64,000 bases of DNA from JAHECE01 sp963780675 (GTDB taxonomy: Bacteria; Actinomycetota; Actinomycetes; Actinomycetales; JAHECE01). Positions 33,667 to 42,829 of this stretch are shown here, one piece after another (position 1 is the stretch's first letter; the number at the start of each line of letters is the position of its first letter). The stretch lies in assembly GCA_963780675.1 (NCBI GenBank), contig CAWACR010000008.1:62001-126000 (forward strand). The letters are read 5' to 3'. Below the pieces are notes generated by a model. It made no database searches, had not been told where the DNA came from, and saw nothing but the letters and a program-made list of their open reading frames with translations. The translations under genes were made by a program, and so were the position numbers.

Positions 33667-35057
33667 CCGAACCTTTCGCCGTCGACGCCCGCGCCGTCCA
33701 CGCCCGCGTCGCCGCCCTCATGCCCGAGATGGTGCAGAACCTCGAGCGCCTCGTCGCTATCCCGTCGATCGCGACCACCGGCTTCCCGGCCGAGCCCCTG
33801 CACTCCGCCCACGACCTCGTGGTCGAGCTCCTCGAGGACGCCGGCGTGGAGGACGTCGAGTCCTTCACCCTCGAGGGGACCACCCCGCCCGTGGTGTTCG
33901 GCCGCGTCCCCGCGCCCGACGGCGCCCCCACCGTCCTGCTCTACACCCACTACGACGTCGTCCCGGCCGGCGACCTCGCCCTCTGGCGCACCTCCCCGTT
34001 CGAGGCGGTGGAGCACGGCGGCGCGGTGTACGGCCGCGGGGCCGCGGACTCCAAGGCCAACATCCTCGCCATCGCCGGCGCACTGAAGGTGTTCGGCGGC
34101 CGACCGCCCGTGGGGGTCACCGTGGTCATCGAGGGAGCCGAGGAGTTCGGCAGCCCCTTCGACCACTACCCGCCCCAGGCGCCCGAGATCTTCGCCGCCG
34201 ACGCGATGGTCATCGCCGACGTCGGCAACGTCCGCCCCGGCGAGCCGACGCTCACCGTCGCCCTGCGCGGCTCGGCCTCCGTGACGGTCGAGATCCGCAC
34301 TCTCGCGGGCGAGAAGCACAGCGGCCAGTACGGCGGCGCCGCGCCCGACGCACGACTCGCCCTCATCCGCCTCCTCGCCACGCTGCACGACGAGAACGGC
34401 GACGTCGCGGTGCCCGGCCTACGCCGCGAGCCCTGGACCGGCGCCACGTACACCGATGAGGAGTTCCGCGACCTCGCCGAGGTGCTCGACGGCGTCCCCC
34501 TCCAGGGCACGGGCGGGCTCGGCGAGCGCATCTGGTCAGGCCCGGCGATCACGGTGGTCGCCTTCGATGCCCCGCCCACGTCGGCGCCACTCAACGCCGT
34601 CGCGAGCACCGCGCGGGCCGTTCTCAACCTGCGCGTGCACCCCGAGCAGGACGCCGCCGGGGCCCAGGCCGCACTGGTCCGCCACCTCGAGACGCAGCGC
34701 CCTTTCGGCATCCCCGTGACCGTCACCCCGGGCGAGACCGGCAACGGCGTCGCCGCCGCCCTCGAAGGTCCCGGCTACGACGCGGCGATGGCCGCCCTCG
34801 GCGCTGCCTGGGGTGGCAGGGCCCAGCTGCTCGCCGCAGGCGGATCGATCCCCATCGTCAACGCGCTCCACGAGGCCGTCCCCGACGCGGAACTGCTCCT
34901 CTTCGGCGCGATCGACGGCTACGCGAACATCCACGCTCCCAACGAACGCGTCCTCCTCTCGGAGCTCGAGAGGACCACCGCCGCCGTGGCGCTGTTCTTC
35001 GAGGAGTTCGCGGCGCGGCGGGGGAAGATCGCCGACGATCGGAGGTCGGACGACTGA
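33663..35057 (+). CDS. M20-family metallopeptidase (dipeptidase)
   Basis: 464 residues, complete. M20 di-zinc site: LLYTHYDVVPAGDL (first His and Asp), GRGAADSKANILA (bridging Asp), VTVVIEGAEEFGSP (catalytic Glu-Glu) and ANIHAPNERV near the C-terminus (last His). The dimerisation or lid domain lies at about residues 190-310 (SASVTVEIRTLAGEKHSGQY). Probably a cytoplasmic di- or oligopeptidase; the exact peptide is unknown. It may be co-transcribed with the acyltransferase. Confidence 0.9.
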   Translation: MTEPFAVDARAVHARVAALMPEMVQNLERLVAIPSIATTGFPAEPLHSAHDLVVELLEDAGVEDVESFTLEGTTPPVVFGRVPAPDGAPTVLLYTHYDVVPAGDLALWRTSPFEAVEHGGAVYGRGAADSKANILAIAGALKVFGGRPPVGVTVVIEGAEEFGSPFDHYPPQAPEIFAADAMVIADVGNVRPGEPTLTVALRGSASVTVEIRTLAGEKHSGQYGGAAPDARLALIRLLATLHDENGDVAVPGLRREPWTGATYTDEEFRDLAEVLDGVPLQGTGGLGERIWSGPAITVVAFDAPPTSAPLNAVASTARAVLNLRVHPEQDAAGAQAALVRHLETQRPFGIPVTVTPGETGNGVAAALEGPGYDAAMAALGAAWGGRAQLLAAGGSIPIVNALHEAVPDAELLLFGAIDGYANIHAPNERVLLSELERTTAAVALFFEEFAARRGKIADDRRSDD

Positions 35058-35103
35058 GCGCAGGACGACTGTCAGCGCGTCGGCGGGCGGCACTCGCCGC
35101 GCT

Positions 35104-36024
35104 TCACCTCGTGCCCGACTTGTCCAGGCCCCAGGCCGGGTCGGTGCTGAGGTCGACGTTGAGCCAGGAGTCGTAGGGGAAGCCGCGAAGCCGGTCGTCG
35201 AGTGCGTGGCGCAGCCGATCGACCTCGTCCACCGGCCACGTGCCGGCGGAAACCAGGTGGTCCACCTCGACGTAGAGCTTGCCGCCCACCTTGGACAGCC
35301 GGATCACGGGCTCGGTCAGCCCGAACGCCGTCATCTCCTCGGTGACCGCGGCCCGAACGGGGCGGTCCACCTCGGGGGCGGGCGCCATCTCGAGGAGCTC
35401 AACGGCGGTGGTCTTCAGGAGGGAGTACGACGTCGGCAGGACGAGCCCGGCCGCGACGATGACGAGGCCCGGGTCGACGTACGGCGCGATCACGTCCGAT
35501 GCCGCGGCCGGCAGCAGGAGGACCCCGCCGAAGCCGATGACCATCGCGGCGCTGAGGTAGGCGCCTGCACGCCAGCTGGCGGCATCGGCCGCGACGACCT
35601 CGGAACCCGGGGCCATCCGGATCAGGAGCAACGCGACGCCGATCGCCGCGATCAGCGTGGCGACCGCGTAGATCACGGCGGGCCCCTTCGGGACCTCGGT
35701 GCCCCCGGACGAGATCACGACGACCGCGTCCACGATCGCGTAGACGCTCGTGCCGAGCAGGGCCAGCCCCTGGGTCCCGATGATCACGGGCACGAGAGAC
35801 TCCCGCCCGAACGGGAACCGCTTCGTGGGGCCGTGGCGGACCATCTGAACCACCCGGAGCGACGCTCCCGTGAGGATGACGCCGAGCAATGCATACACGC
35901 CGTCGAACAGGATGACCCGCGAGCCCGTGAGCAGGCCCCAGAAGACCGCGACCCCTGCGATCGCGGCCGCCGCGACCATCGAGACCACCAGCGCCCGCGC
36001 TTCCGACCCCGTTTGGCTCCGCAC
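35104..36024 (-). CDS. Cation diffusion facilitator-like transporter
   Basis: 306 residues with about six membrane helices, followed by a short C-terminal cytoplasmic domain (LSKVGGKLYVEVDHLVSAG). The overall layout (ILFDGVYALLGVILTGASL, GPTKRFPFGRESLVP) matches the COG3965 branch of CDF transporters. The usual HxxxD/DxxxD zinc-site pairs of transmembrane helices 2 and 5 are not obvious (FDGVYA; ASWRAGAYLSAAM), so substrate and even metal transport are uncertain. It converges with the M20 gene. Confidence 0.75.
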   Translation of the reverse strand: MRSQTGSEARALVVSMVAAAAIAGVAVFWGLLTGSRVILFDGVYALLGVILTGASLRVVQMVRHGPTKRFPFGRESLVPVIIGTQGLALLGTSVYAIVDAVVVISSGGTEVPKGPAVIYAVATLIAAIGVALLLIRMAPGSEVVAADAASWRAGAYLSAAMVIGFGGVLLLPAAASDVIAPYVDPGLVIVAAGLVLPTSYSLLKTTAVELLEMAPAPEVDRPVRAAVTEEMTAFGLTEPVIRLSKVGGKLYVEVDHLVSAGTWPVDEVDRLRHALDDRLRGFPYDSWLNVDLSTDPAWGLDKSGTR

Positions 36025-36408
36025 GCTGCGACCCTAGCCCGCGGCGCGGCGCGGCAGGGCACCGGGACCCGCGCGGCCTGGACGATCGCGGGCGCCGTGG
36101 GCTGTGGCGGGCGCCGCGGGCTCTGGCGGGCGCGGGGGCGACGTCGGGCGCCGCGGGCGGTGGCGCAGGCCGCGGGCGGTGGCGCAGGCCGCGGGCGCGG
36201 GGGCGGGGGCGCAGGCCGCGGGCGCGGGGGCGGGGGCGACGGCGGGCGCCGCGGCGTGTCCCGGGGCGGGGCGTGGGCGGTGGAAGGCGCCGTGGGTGAG
36301 CGCGGGCGCCTTGGGCGGCCGGCGGCCGGCCGGCGGGCGCCGTCGTCGTCGTCGTCGGCTGGGCGCGCCGGGAACCGGCACGCCCACGCAACCTAGGTGG
36401 TTGGCCAC
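36025..36408. repeat. GC-rich low-complexity gap with tandem repeats
   Basis: 384 bp without a supportable gene. From 36153 to about 36245 it consists of two 19-bp units (GCGGGCGGTGGCGCAGGCC) followed by two related 27-bp units. Open frames through this region encode only Ala/Gly/Arg/Pro runs and are not genes. The end of the stretch carries GGCGCCGTCGTC (36336-36347). Confidence 0.7.
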
Positions 36409-37740
36409 CTAGACGGCAGGGCGGATGTTCTGGTTGCCCCGGAACACGTTGTGCGGATCCCACTCGGCCTTGATGGCCGCGAGCCGGGCGTACTTCGCCT
36501 CGCCGAACGCGGCCCGCACCCGGTCCTCGCCCTCGTTGCCGATGAAGTTGAGGTACACGCCGCCGTTCGTGTGCGCCGCGATGTCGCGCCGGAAGCGCCT
36601 CGCCCAAGCGATCGCGGCGTCGGTCTCCTCCGGCCGCTCCCACATGGCGAACGGGTGCGTGACCCAGGGGGTGGCGCGATGGGTGATCGGCGTGGCGTCC
36701 TCGGGGACCCGGGCGACGGCGCCGCCCCACGGGAAGAGGATCTGCTGGGTCCGTGCCGTGCCCCGGTTCAACCCGGACTCGACGAAGACGTCGAGGGCGT
36801 CGTCGGAGAAGGTGTCGTGGAAGTCGGCGCTCCAGTAGTGCCGGAACCCGGGCGGATCCGTGAGCATGATCTGCAGCTCGGTGTACGGCATGGGCCCGAG
36901 GAGCTCGATCTCGGGCTCGAGGTCCACGAGCGGGCGGACCACCTCCGCCCCCTCGTCCTCGTCCCCCGCGTAGACCATGGCGACGGCGATGATCGTCTGC
37001 CCCACCAGCCGCGACGGCACGAACTCCTCCCGCGGCGCGGACAGCATCAGAAGGCCCGATCCGAACGCGTCCGGAGCCTCGAGTGCGAAGTCGCGGTACG
37101 CCAGCGCGACGTCCCGCGCGCATCTCGCCGGCCACCCGATGAGACCCGCGTGCACGATCGGACCCAGCCGGTGGAGCCGGAACTCGAAGGACGTCGCGAC
37201 CCCGAAGTTCCCACCACCCCCGTGCAGCGCCCAGAAGAGGTCCGGGTTCTCGCGCTCGCTCGCCGTGACCTGTCGACCGTCGGCGGTGACGAGGTCCACC
37301 GAGATCAGGTTGTCGCACGCCAGCCCGAACGCCCGCGAGAGCCAGCCGTCCCCGCCGCCGAGGGTGTAGCCGGACACGCCCGTGGTGACCGCCCGCCCTC
37401 CCGTGACCGCGAGCCCGTGAGCCTGGGCGGCGGCGTCGAACTCCCCCCAGGTGACGCCGCCGCCCACGCGGGCCGTCTGCCGGTCCGGATCGATCGTCAG
37501 GCGCTTCATCGGGCGCACGTCGATCACCAGGCCGCCGTCGTTGCTCGACAGGCCCGAGACGGAGTGGCCCCCGGACCGGACGGCCACCTCGAGGCCGCGC
37601 TCGCGGGCGTACGCCAGCGCCTGCGCGACGTCTCCGGGCGTGGCGCAGCGGGCGATCACCGCCGGTCGCCTGTCGATCGCGAGGTTGAACAACCCGCGCA
37701 ACTCGTCGTAGCGGATGTGACCCGGCTCGATAGTTTCCAC
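36409..37740 (-). CDS. FAD-linked oxidase, berberine-bridge-enzyme type
   Basis: 443 residues. Two-part FAD-binding domain of the VAO/PCMH family: AVRSGGHSVSGLSSNDGGLV with the His59 that normally bonds covalently to FAD, RVGGGVTWGEFD, and GRAVTTGVSGYTLGGGDGW. The C-terminal BBE segment reads VYLNFIGNEGEDRVRAAFGE, YARLAAIKAEWDPHNVFR. No second FAD-linking Cys is evident. Intracellular, since no signal peptide is seen. Substrate unknown; related enzymes oxidise sugars or secondary metabolites. It precedes, in the same orientation, no obvious partner. Confidence 0.88.
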   Translation of the reverse strand: METIEPGHIRYDELRGLFNLAIDRRPAVIARCATPGDVAQALAYARERGLEVAVRSGGHSVSGLSSNDGGLVIDVRPMKRLTIDPDRQTARVGGGVTWGEFDAAAQAHGLAVTGGRAVTTGVSGYTLGGGDGWLSRAFGLACDNLISVDLVTADGRQVTASERENPDLFWALHGGGGNFGVATSFEFRLHRLGPIVHAGLIGWPARCARDVALAYRDFALEAPDAFGSGLLMLSAPREEFVPSRLVGQTIIAVAMVYAGDEDEGAEVVRPLVDLEPEIELLGPMPYTELQIMLTDPPGFRHYWSADFHDTFSDDALDVFVESGLNRGTARTQQILFPWGGAVARVPEDATPITHRATPWVTHPFAMWERPEETDAAIAWARRFRRDIAAHTNGGVYLNFIGNEGEDRVRAAFGEAKYARLAAIKAEWDPHNVFRGNQNIRPAV

Positions 37741-37801
37741 GGCGCCCCCCGGTGGATCTTCCCTCTCCCAGGGTCCACCCGCCCGGCGCCGGCGTCAACG
37801 G

Positions 37802-38821
37802 TCAGTCGGTCCCTCCCCCGCTCACCGCCGCGAGCGCGGGACCAGGCGCACCGTGGGGAGTTCCGGCGCCGGCAGCGGGGGCCCCTCGATAGCCCTCCAC
37901 CCGACCGAACCGCACCGACCCCGCCGCGAGGCCCGCCTGCCACTGCGCCCGCGCCTCGACCACCTCGTCGTGCGTGCGCCCCACGAAGTTCCACCACATG
38001 AGGATGTCCTCGCCGAACGGCGCCCCGCCGAGCAGCAGGAGCCGGGCGCCGTCGGGCCCGTCCACCGCGAGGTCCAGGGCGTCCCGTCCGGGCGAGGAGT
38101 AGGCGAGGGCCGACGACGGCGTGCGCTCCCCGTCGACCGTGACGTCGCCGGAGTCCACGAGCACGGCGTGCTCGAAGCCCGGGTCCACGGGCAGCCGCAC
38201 CCGCGCCCCGGCCGGGAGGGTGATCTCCGCCGCGACGAGCGGGCTGAACGTCGTCGCCGGCGAGGCCGCCCCGGCGAGCGACCCCATGAGGACGACGACG
38301 CGCGCCCCCGGGGCGCCGCCGGCACCGTCGAGCGCCACCACGGGCAGGTCGGCGTGGTGCTCGAACGTGGGCGCGGTGTGGCGCGCGGAGTCGGGGAGCG
38401 CGACCCAGAGCTGGACCCCGTGGAGCATGCGCGTGCCGGGGAGCGAGACCTCCGAGTGGGAGATCCCGTGTCCGGCCGTCATGAGGTTGAGCCGGCCGGG
38501 GCTGATGGTCTGGACCGAGCCGACGCTGTCGCGGTGCTCGACGTCGCCCGCAAAGAGCCAGGTCACGGTCTGCAGGCCGGTGTGGGGATGCGGCGGGACG
38601 TTCATGCCGGCGCCCGGGGCGACGTCGTCGGGGCCGTAGTGGTCGAGGAAGCACCACGGACCCACGAGGCTGCGCTCGCGCGTGGGCAGGGTCCGGCGGA
38701 CGGTCATGGCACGCGGGCCGCCGAGCGGGACGAGGCGCGGCTCGATCACCTCGACGCCCGGGTGGGGCGCGGCGTCCGGGTGGCAGGTGGTCTCGACAGG
38801 CAGGGTCTCGAGATTGCTCAC
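37802..38821 (-). CDS. Pirin family protein
   Basis: 339 residues, bicupin. The N-terminal cupin carries the metal-binding motif NVPPHPHTGLQTVTWLF with ISPGRLNLMTAGHGISHSE, giving the His-x-His ... His pattern of pirins. The C-terminal cupin is less conserved (FEHAVLVDSGDVTVDGERT). Some pirins are quercetinases or redox-responsive regulators; the role here is unknown. Upstream lies a 490-bp gap full of repeats. Confidence 0.9.
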   Translation of the reverse strand: MSNLETLPVETTCHPDAAPHPGVEVIEPRLVPLGGPRAMTVRRTLPTRERSLVGPWCFLDHYGPDDVAPGAGMNVPPHPHTGLQTVTWLFAGDVEHRDSVGSVQTISPGRLNLMTAGHGISHSEVSLPGTRMLHGVQLWVALPDSARHTAPTFEHHADLPVVALDGAGGAPGARVVVLMGSLAGAASPATTFSPLVAAEITLPAGARVRLPVDPGFEHAVLVDSGDVTVDGERTPSSALAYSSPGRDALDLAVDGPDGARLLLLGGAPFGEDILMWWNFVGRTHDEVVEARAQWQAGLAAGSVRFGRVEGYRGAPAAGAGTPHGAPGPALAAVSGGGTD

Positions 38822-38903
38822 CGGGTCACCATAAGCAGGCGCGTCAACCCCTCTCCGCTCTGCTCCCCTCCCGCCCCTTCCCTCCCCGTCCCGCCGTTTC
38901 GCT

Positions 38904-38983
38904 GAGGTCGAGCGCTCTCGTTCGTGAGGTCGAGCGACACGCCGCGTGCGCCCTCGACCTCACGAACCAGAGGGCTCGACCTC
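38904..38983. repeat. Inverted pair of the 31-nt repeat element (copies 2 and 3)
   Basis: Copy 2 (38904-38934) equals copy 1 at 9304-9334 in the same orientation. Copy 3 (38953-38983) is inverted, core ACGAACCAGAGGG. Together they form a ~31-bp imperfect stem with two mismatches and an 18-nt loop. Located 83 bases upstream of the pirin gene. Confidence 0.85.
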
Positions 38984-39143
38984 GGCGAGGTGGGGGTATC
39001 GCGCCGTCGGGAGGCGGCGCCGTCGGGAGGCGGCGAGGCGTCGGGAGGCGGGGCACGGGCACGGGGGGCGGGGCCGACGGGGAGATCGGGGGCGGGGCTG
39101 GGGGCCGGGGCCGGCGGCGGGGCGGGAATGTGCTGACAGGGTG

Positions 39144-39171
39144 TGGCAACGTCACCTCGCCCGTGTAATGT
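39144..39171 (+). promoter_or_regulatory. Candidate promoter of the ATP-grasp/alpha-E operon
   Basis: TGGCAA (39144-39149) and TAATGT (39166-39171) are spaced by 16 bases in an otherwise GC-dense region, about 140 bases ahead of the first gene. Pattern match only. Confidence 0.3.
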
Positions 39172-39222
39172 CTGGGCAAAGTTCGCCGTCGCAGCGCCGC
39201 GACCGGCCGCACGCCGTTCTTT

Positions 39223-39276
39223 ACCCACGCCCAACGCACCACCCACGCCCAACGCACCACCCACGCCCGACGCCCG
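39223..39276. repeat. 18-bp tandem repeat in a 5' leader
   Basis: Two exact 18-bp units ACCCACGCCCAACGCACC and a third diverged unit, immediately upstream of the ribosome site of the ATP-grasp gene. If the promoter at 39144-39171 is right, the repeat lies in the mRNA leader. Confidence 0.75.
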
Positions 39277-39312
39277 ACGCCCACCACACCCGACGCACCG
39301 AGGAGGAGCGAC

Positions 39313-41799
39313 GTGACCGACCTCCTCACGTCTTACCGTGCGGGCGGCCCGGGCCACGACGAGATGCTCCAGTCCACCGGCGCGGCGCGCGCGGCCTGGG
39401 CCCAGCTGGCCGACCTCGTCGACCTCCACAGCTGGGACCAGCTCTCCGGCCGGCGCGCCGACGTCGTCCGCCTCCTCGAGGACCACGGCGTCCAGTACGG
39501 CGGCGAGGACAGCGGCGAGCCCTGGAACCTCGACCCGCTCCCCGTCCTGCTCGACGAGGCGGAGTGGGCCGACCTCGAGGCGGGCATCGCGCAGCGCAGC
39601 GAGCTCCTCGACGAGATCCTCACCGACGTCTACGGCCCACGGCGCCTCCTGTCGACCGGGATCCTGCCCCCGGAGGTCGTGCTCGGTCACCCCGGGTTCC
39701 TGCGGGCCGCCGACGGCGTCACCCTCCCCGGTCAGCACCAGCTCTTCCTCGCGGCGGCCGACATCGGGCGCAACGCGGACGGCTCCTGGCAGGTGATCGC
39801 GGACCGCACCCAGGCGCCGTCGGGCATGGGCTATGCCATGGAGGACCGCCGTGTCCTCGCCCAGGTCCTCGCCGGGCTTTACCGCAAGGCGCGGATCCAG
39901 CGCATCGGGCCGTTCTTCCACGCGATGCGCCTCGCGCTGCGCGAGGTCGCCCCGCCGAACGCGGGCGACGTCCCCCGCATCGCCCTGCTCACCCCGGGCG
40001 CCTACTCGGAGACGGCCTTCGACCAGGCGTACCTGTCCGCGATGCTCGGCTTCCCGCTCGTCGAGGGCGGGGACCTGATGGTCGACGGCGGCCGGCTGTG
40101 GATGCGGTCCATGGACAAGCGCGAGCCGGTCGACGTGCTGATCCGCCGCGTCGACGCCGAGTACTGCGACCCCCTCGACCTCCGCGGCGACTCCCGCCTG
40201 GGCGTGCCGGGCCTGGTCCATCTGGCGCGCCAGGGCGGCGTCTCGATCGTCAACACCCTCGGCAGCGGGATCCTGGAGAACGCGGCGCTGCTCACCTTCC
40301 TCCCCCGCATCTGCCGCGAGCTGCGCGGCCAGGAGCTCATGCTCGGCTCCGCCGTCACCTACTGGTGCGGGGAGCGGTCGATGGGCAGCCACGTCATCGC
40401 CAACCTCGAGCGCCTCGTCATCAAGCCGACGGCGCGCTCCCGCGAGCAGCGCTCCGTCCTCGGGTGGACCCTGACGACGGCGCAGCGCGCCGACCTGGCC
40501 GCCCGGATCGCCGCCGCCCCCCACGAGTGGGTGGGCCAGGAGCCGATCGAGGCATCCACCGCCCCCACCGTGGCCGACCGCGGCCTCGAGGCGCGCGCCA
40601 CGCTCCTGCGGACGTTTGCCGTCGCCCGCCCGGACGGCTACCAGGTCATGTCCGGTGCTCTCGCCCGGGTGGCGACCACCGCGGACGCGACGCTCGTCTC
40701 GAACTCCGCCGTCGCCATCGCCAAGGACGTCTGGGTCCTGTCCTCGGAGCCGTACGCGATCTCGGACCCGTGGGTGCAGGAAGGCCCCGCGCCGCAGCGC
40801 GTCGCCGCGAGCATCTCGCCCCGCGTGGCCGAGGACATGTACTGGTTCGGCCGCTACGCCGAGCGCGCCGAGGCGACCGTCCGCCTGCTGCGCGCCGTCG
40901 GCGACCGGTGGGACGACTTCCACGCCCAGCCCGGCGCCACGGGCGGCCAGGCGCTCGCCGTCCTGCAGGACGCGCTCGCGCACATCGCCGCGCCCGGCGC
41001 CCTGTCCGCGCTCCTGCTAGACCCCACCCTGCCCGGCTCCGTGGCGTTCGCGGTCACGCGCATGTCCACGGCGGCGGCCGCCGTCCGCGACCAGCTGAGC
41101 GGCGACACCTGGCTCGCCATCTCCAGCCTGGAGCGCACCCTGCACCGCGAGCGGGCGCGCCGGGAGCGGACCAGCGGGGTGGCCGACGGCGCGGCTCCCG
41201 CGCCCGTGCTCGCGCGCCTCCTCGAGAGCCTCCTCGCGCTCCAGGGTCTCGGCGCGGAGGCGATGGTGCGCGACGTCGGCTGGTACCTCATGGACATCGG
41301 CGCCCGCCTCGAGCGGGCCCAGTTCCTCGTCGCCACGATCGAGGCGACGCTCACGCAGCGCCGGAGCGCCGCCGTCGACTCCCTGGTCCTGGAGTCGGTG
41401 CTCATCGCGTCCGAGAGCGTCATCACCTACCGGCGGCGCTACCAGACGCGCGCGAACGTGCGCACGATGCTCGACCTCCTGCTCCTCGACCCGCGGAACC
41501 CGCGCTCGCTGCAGTTCCAGCTGGACCGGCTGCGGGCGGACCTCGCCGAGGTGCCCGCCGCCAGCCACGGGGTCGCGGCGCGCGATCGCCTGCTGGCCGA
41601 CATCGCGGACCTGCTGGTCGAGCTCGACACCGCCGTGGTGGCGGACACCGACGACCACGGGCTGCGGCGTCGGCTCGTCGACCTCCTCGAGTCCGTGGGC
41701 TGGCGCCTGCAGGAGCTCGACGCCGAGCTCACCCGCGCGCACTTCGTCCAGCCGACGCCGAGCCAGTGGCTCGACGCCGGGACGTGGGGTGCCGCATGA
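39313..41799 (+). CDS. Circularly permuted ATP-grasp protein fused to alpha-E (DUF403) domain
   Basis: 828 residues. Residues ~1-480 are a circularly permuted type 2 ATP-grasp (DUF404/DUF407: VYGPRRLLSTGILPPEVVL, ADRTQAPSGMGYAMEDRRVL, GIARLTPGAYSET-like block, LGSAVTYWCGE, VIKPTARSREQRSVLG). Residues ~510-815 are an alpha-E helical domain (PRVAEDMYWFGRYAERAEAT, YLMDIGARLERAQFLV, YRRRYQTRANVRTML). These are usually separate neighbouring genes. Comparative genomics places the set in a predicted peptide- or amide-bond-forming pathway together with a transglutaminase, which follows here by ATGA overlap. Start has GAGGAGGAG upstream. Confidence 0.9.
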   Translation: MTDLLTSYRAGGPGHDEMLQSTGAARAAWAQLADLVDLHSWDQLSGRRADVVRLLEDHGVQYGGEDSGEPWNLDPLPVLLDEAEWADLEAGIAQRSELLDEILTDVYGPRRLLSTGILPPEVVLGHPGFLRAADGVTLPGQHQLFLAAADIGRNADGSWQVIADRTQAPSGMGYAMEDRRVLAQVLAGLYRKARIQRIGPFFHAMRLALREVAPPNAGDVPRIALLTPGAYSETAFDQAYLSAMLGFPLVEGGDLMVDGGRLWMRSMDKREPVDVLIRRVDAEYCDPLDLRGDSRLGVPGLVHLARQGGVSIVNTLGSGILENAALLTFLPRICRELRGQELMLGSAVTYWCGERSMGSHVIANLERLVIKPTARSREQRSVLGWTLTTAQRADLAARIAAAPHEWVGQEPIEASTAPTVADRGLEARATLLRTFAVARPDGYQVMSGALARVATTADATLVSNSAVAIAKDVWVLSSEPYAISDPWVQEGPAPQRVAASISPRVAEDMYWFGRYAERAEATVRLLRAVGDRWDDFHAQPGATGGQALAVLQDALAHIAAPGALSALLLDPTLPGSVAFAVTRMSTAAAAVRDQLSGDTWLAISSLERTLHRERARRERTSGVADGAAPAPVLARLLESLLALQGLGAEAMVRDVGWYLMDIGARLERAQFLVATIEATLTQRRSAAVDSLVLESVLIASESVITYRRRYQTRANVRTMLDLLLLDPRNPRSLQFQLDRLRADLAEVPAASHGVAARDRLLADIADLLVELDTAVVADTDDHGLRRRLVDLLESVGWRLQELDAELTRAHFVQPTPSQWLDAGTWGAA

Positions 41800-42760
41800 G
41801 CCGCCCCGACCCCACGGACGCCCGCCATTTCCGGCTCGTGCACCGGACCACGTACACCTATCCCGAGCCCGTCACGTCCTCCTACGGCCGCGCGCTCCTG
41901 CTGCCGCGGACCACGGGCGGGCAGGTGTGCCACAGCAGCGAGATCCGCACCACGCCGTCGGCCGCGGAGATCGCCGAACACCGGGACTTCTACGGCAACC
42001 GGTCCAGCTACTTCGCGATCACGGAACCCCACACCGTCCTCGAGGTGGTGGCCGAGTCGGTGCTCACGGTGGCCCGGCGCACCCCGCACGTCGACCGCAT
42101 CCCGGCGATGGGGTGGAGCAGGCCGCCCGGGTCACCCGCGCCCTGCGCAGCACCGGGAACCAGAGCCAGCCCGACCATGCCGCCGCCGTCGTCGCGGTGA
42201 CCGACGGCGCGCTGGCCTCGGCCATGGTCGAGCTCGACGAGACCGTGCGGGCGTACGCGGCGCCGTCGTTCACCCCGGGGCGGCCGGTGGGGCACGTCAT
42301 CCGGGACCTGACGGCGCGCATCTTCGCCGACTTCACGTACAAGTCCGGCTCCACGACCGTGCGCACGCGGCTGCCGGAGCTGCTCGAGAAGCGCACCGGC
42401 GTCTGCCAGGACTTCGCGCACGTGCTCGTGGCGTGCGCACGGTCCATGGGGCTGGCGGCGCGGTACATCTCCGGCTACATCGAGACCCAGCCGCCGCCCG
42501 GGGTGCCGAAGCTGCGCGGCGTCGACGCCTCGCACGCGTGGGCGTCGGTGTGGGTGCCGCACGGCGGGTGGGTGCAGACGGACCCCACGAACGACCAGTT
42601 CGTCGACAACCGGTACGTCGTCCTCGGGTGGGGGCGCGACTACCGCGACGTCTCGCCGCTGCGGGGGATCGTGTTCACGGAAGGGGAGGGGTCGTCGCTG
42701 TCGGTCGGCGTGGACCTCCTGCCGCTCGACGCCGCGGAGGTCGCGCCGGCGCGGCGCTGA
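41796..42760 (+). CDS. Transglutaminase-like cysteine protease (one frameshift)
   Basis: About 321 residues. The N-terminal beta-sandwich (FRLVHRTTYTYPEPVTSSYG, RDFYGNRSSYFAI) precedes a transglutaminase core. The catalytic triad is visible: Cys in RTGVCQDFAHVLVACARSMG, His in VDASHAWASVWVP, Asp in QTDPTNDQF. One G seems lost near 42112, in GATGGGGTGGAGC, splitting the gene into two frames. ATG overlaps the stop of the ATP-grasp/alpha-E gene, so the proteins probably work together. Confidence 0.86.
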
Positions 42761-42829
42761 CGGGCCCGACGCCGCCCCCCGGCTGTGCGGGGCGCCGTCG
42801 CCGGCCCGGAGAGCCGACGACGGCGAGCC

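Noticed and set aside
38946..41900. Very long plus-strand frame overlapping the ATP-grasp/alpha-E gene.
   Set aside because: It is a shifted shadow of the real gene. Only its last part, from 41796, is the true transglutaminase start.
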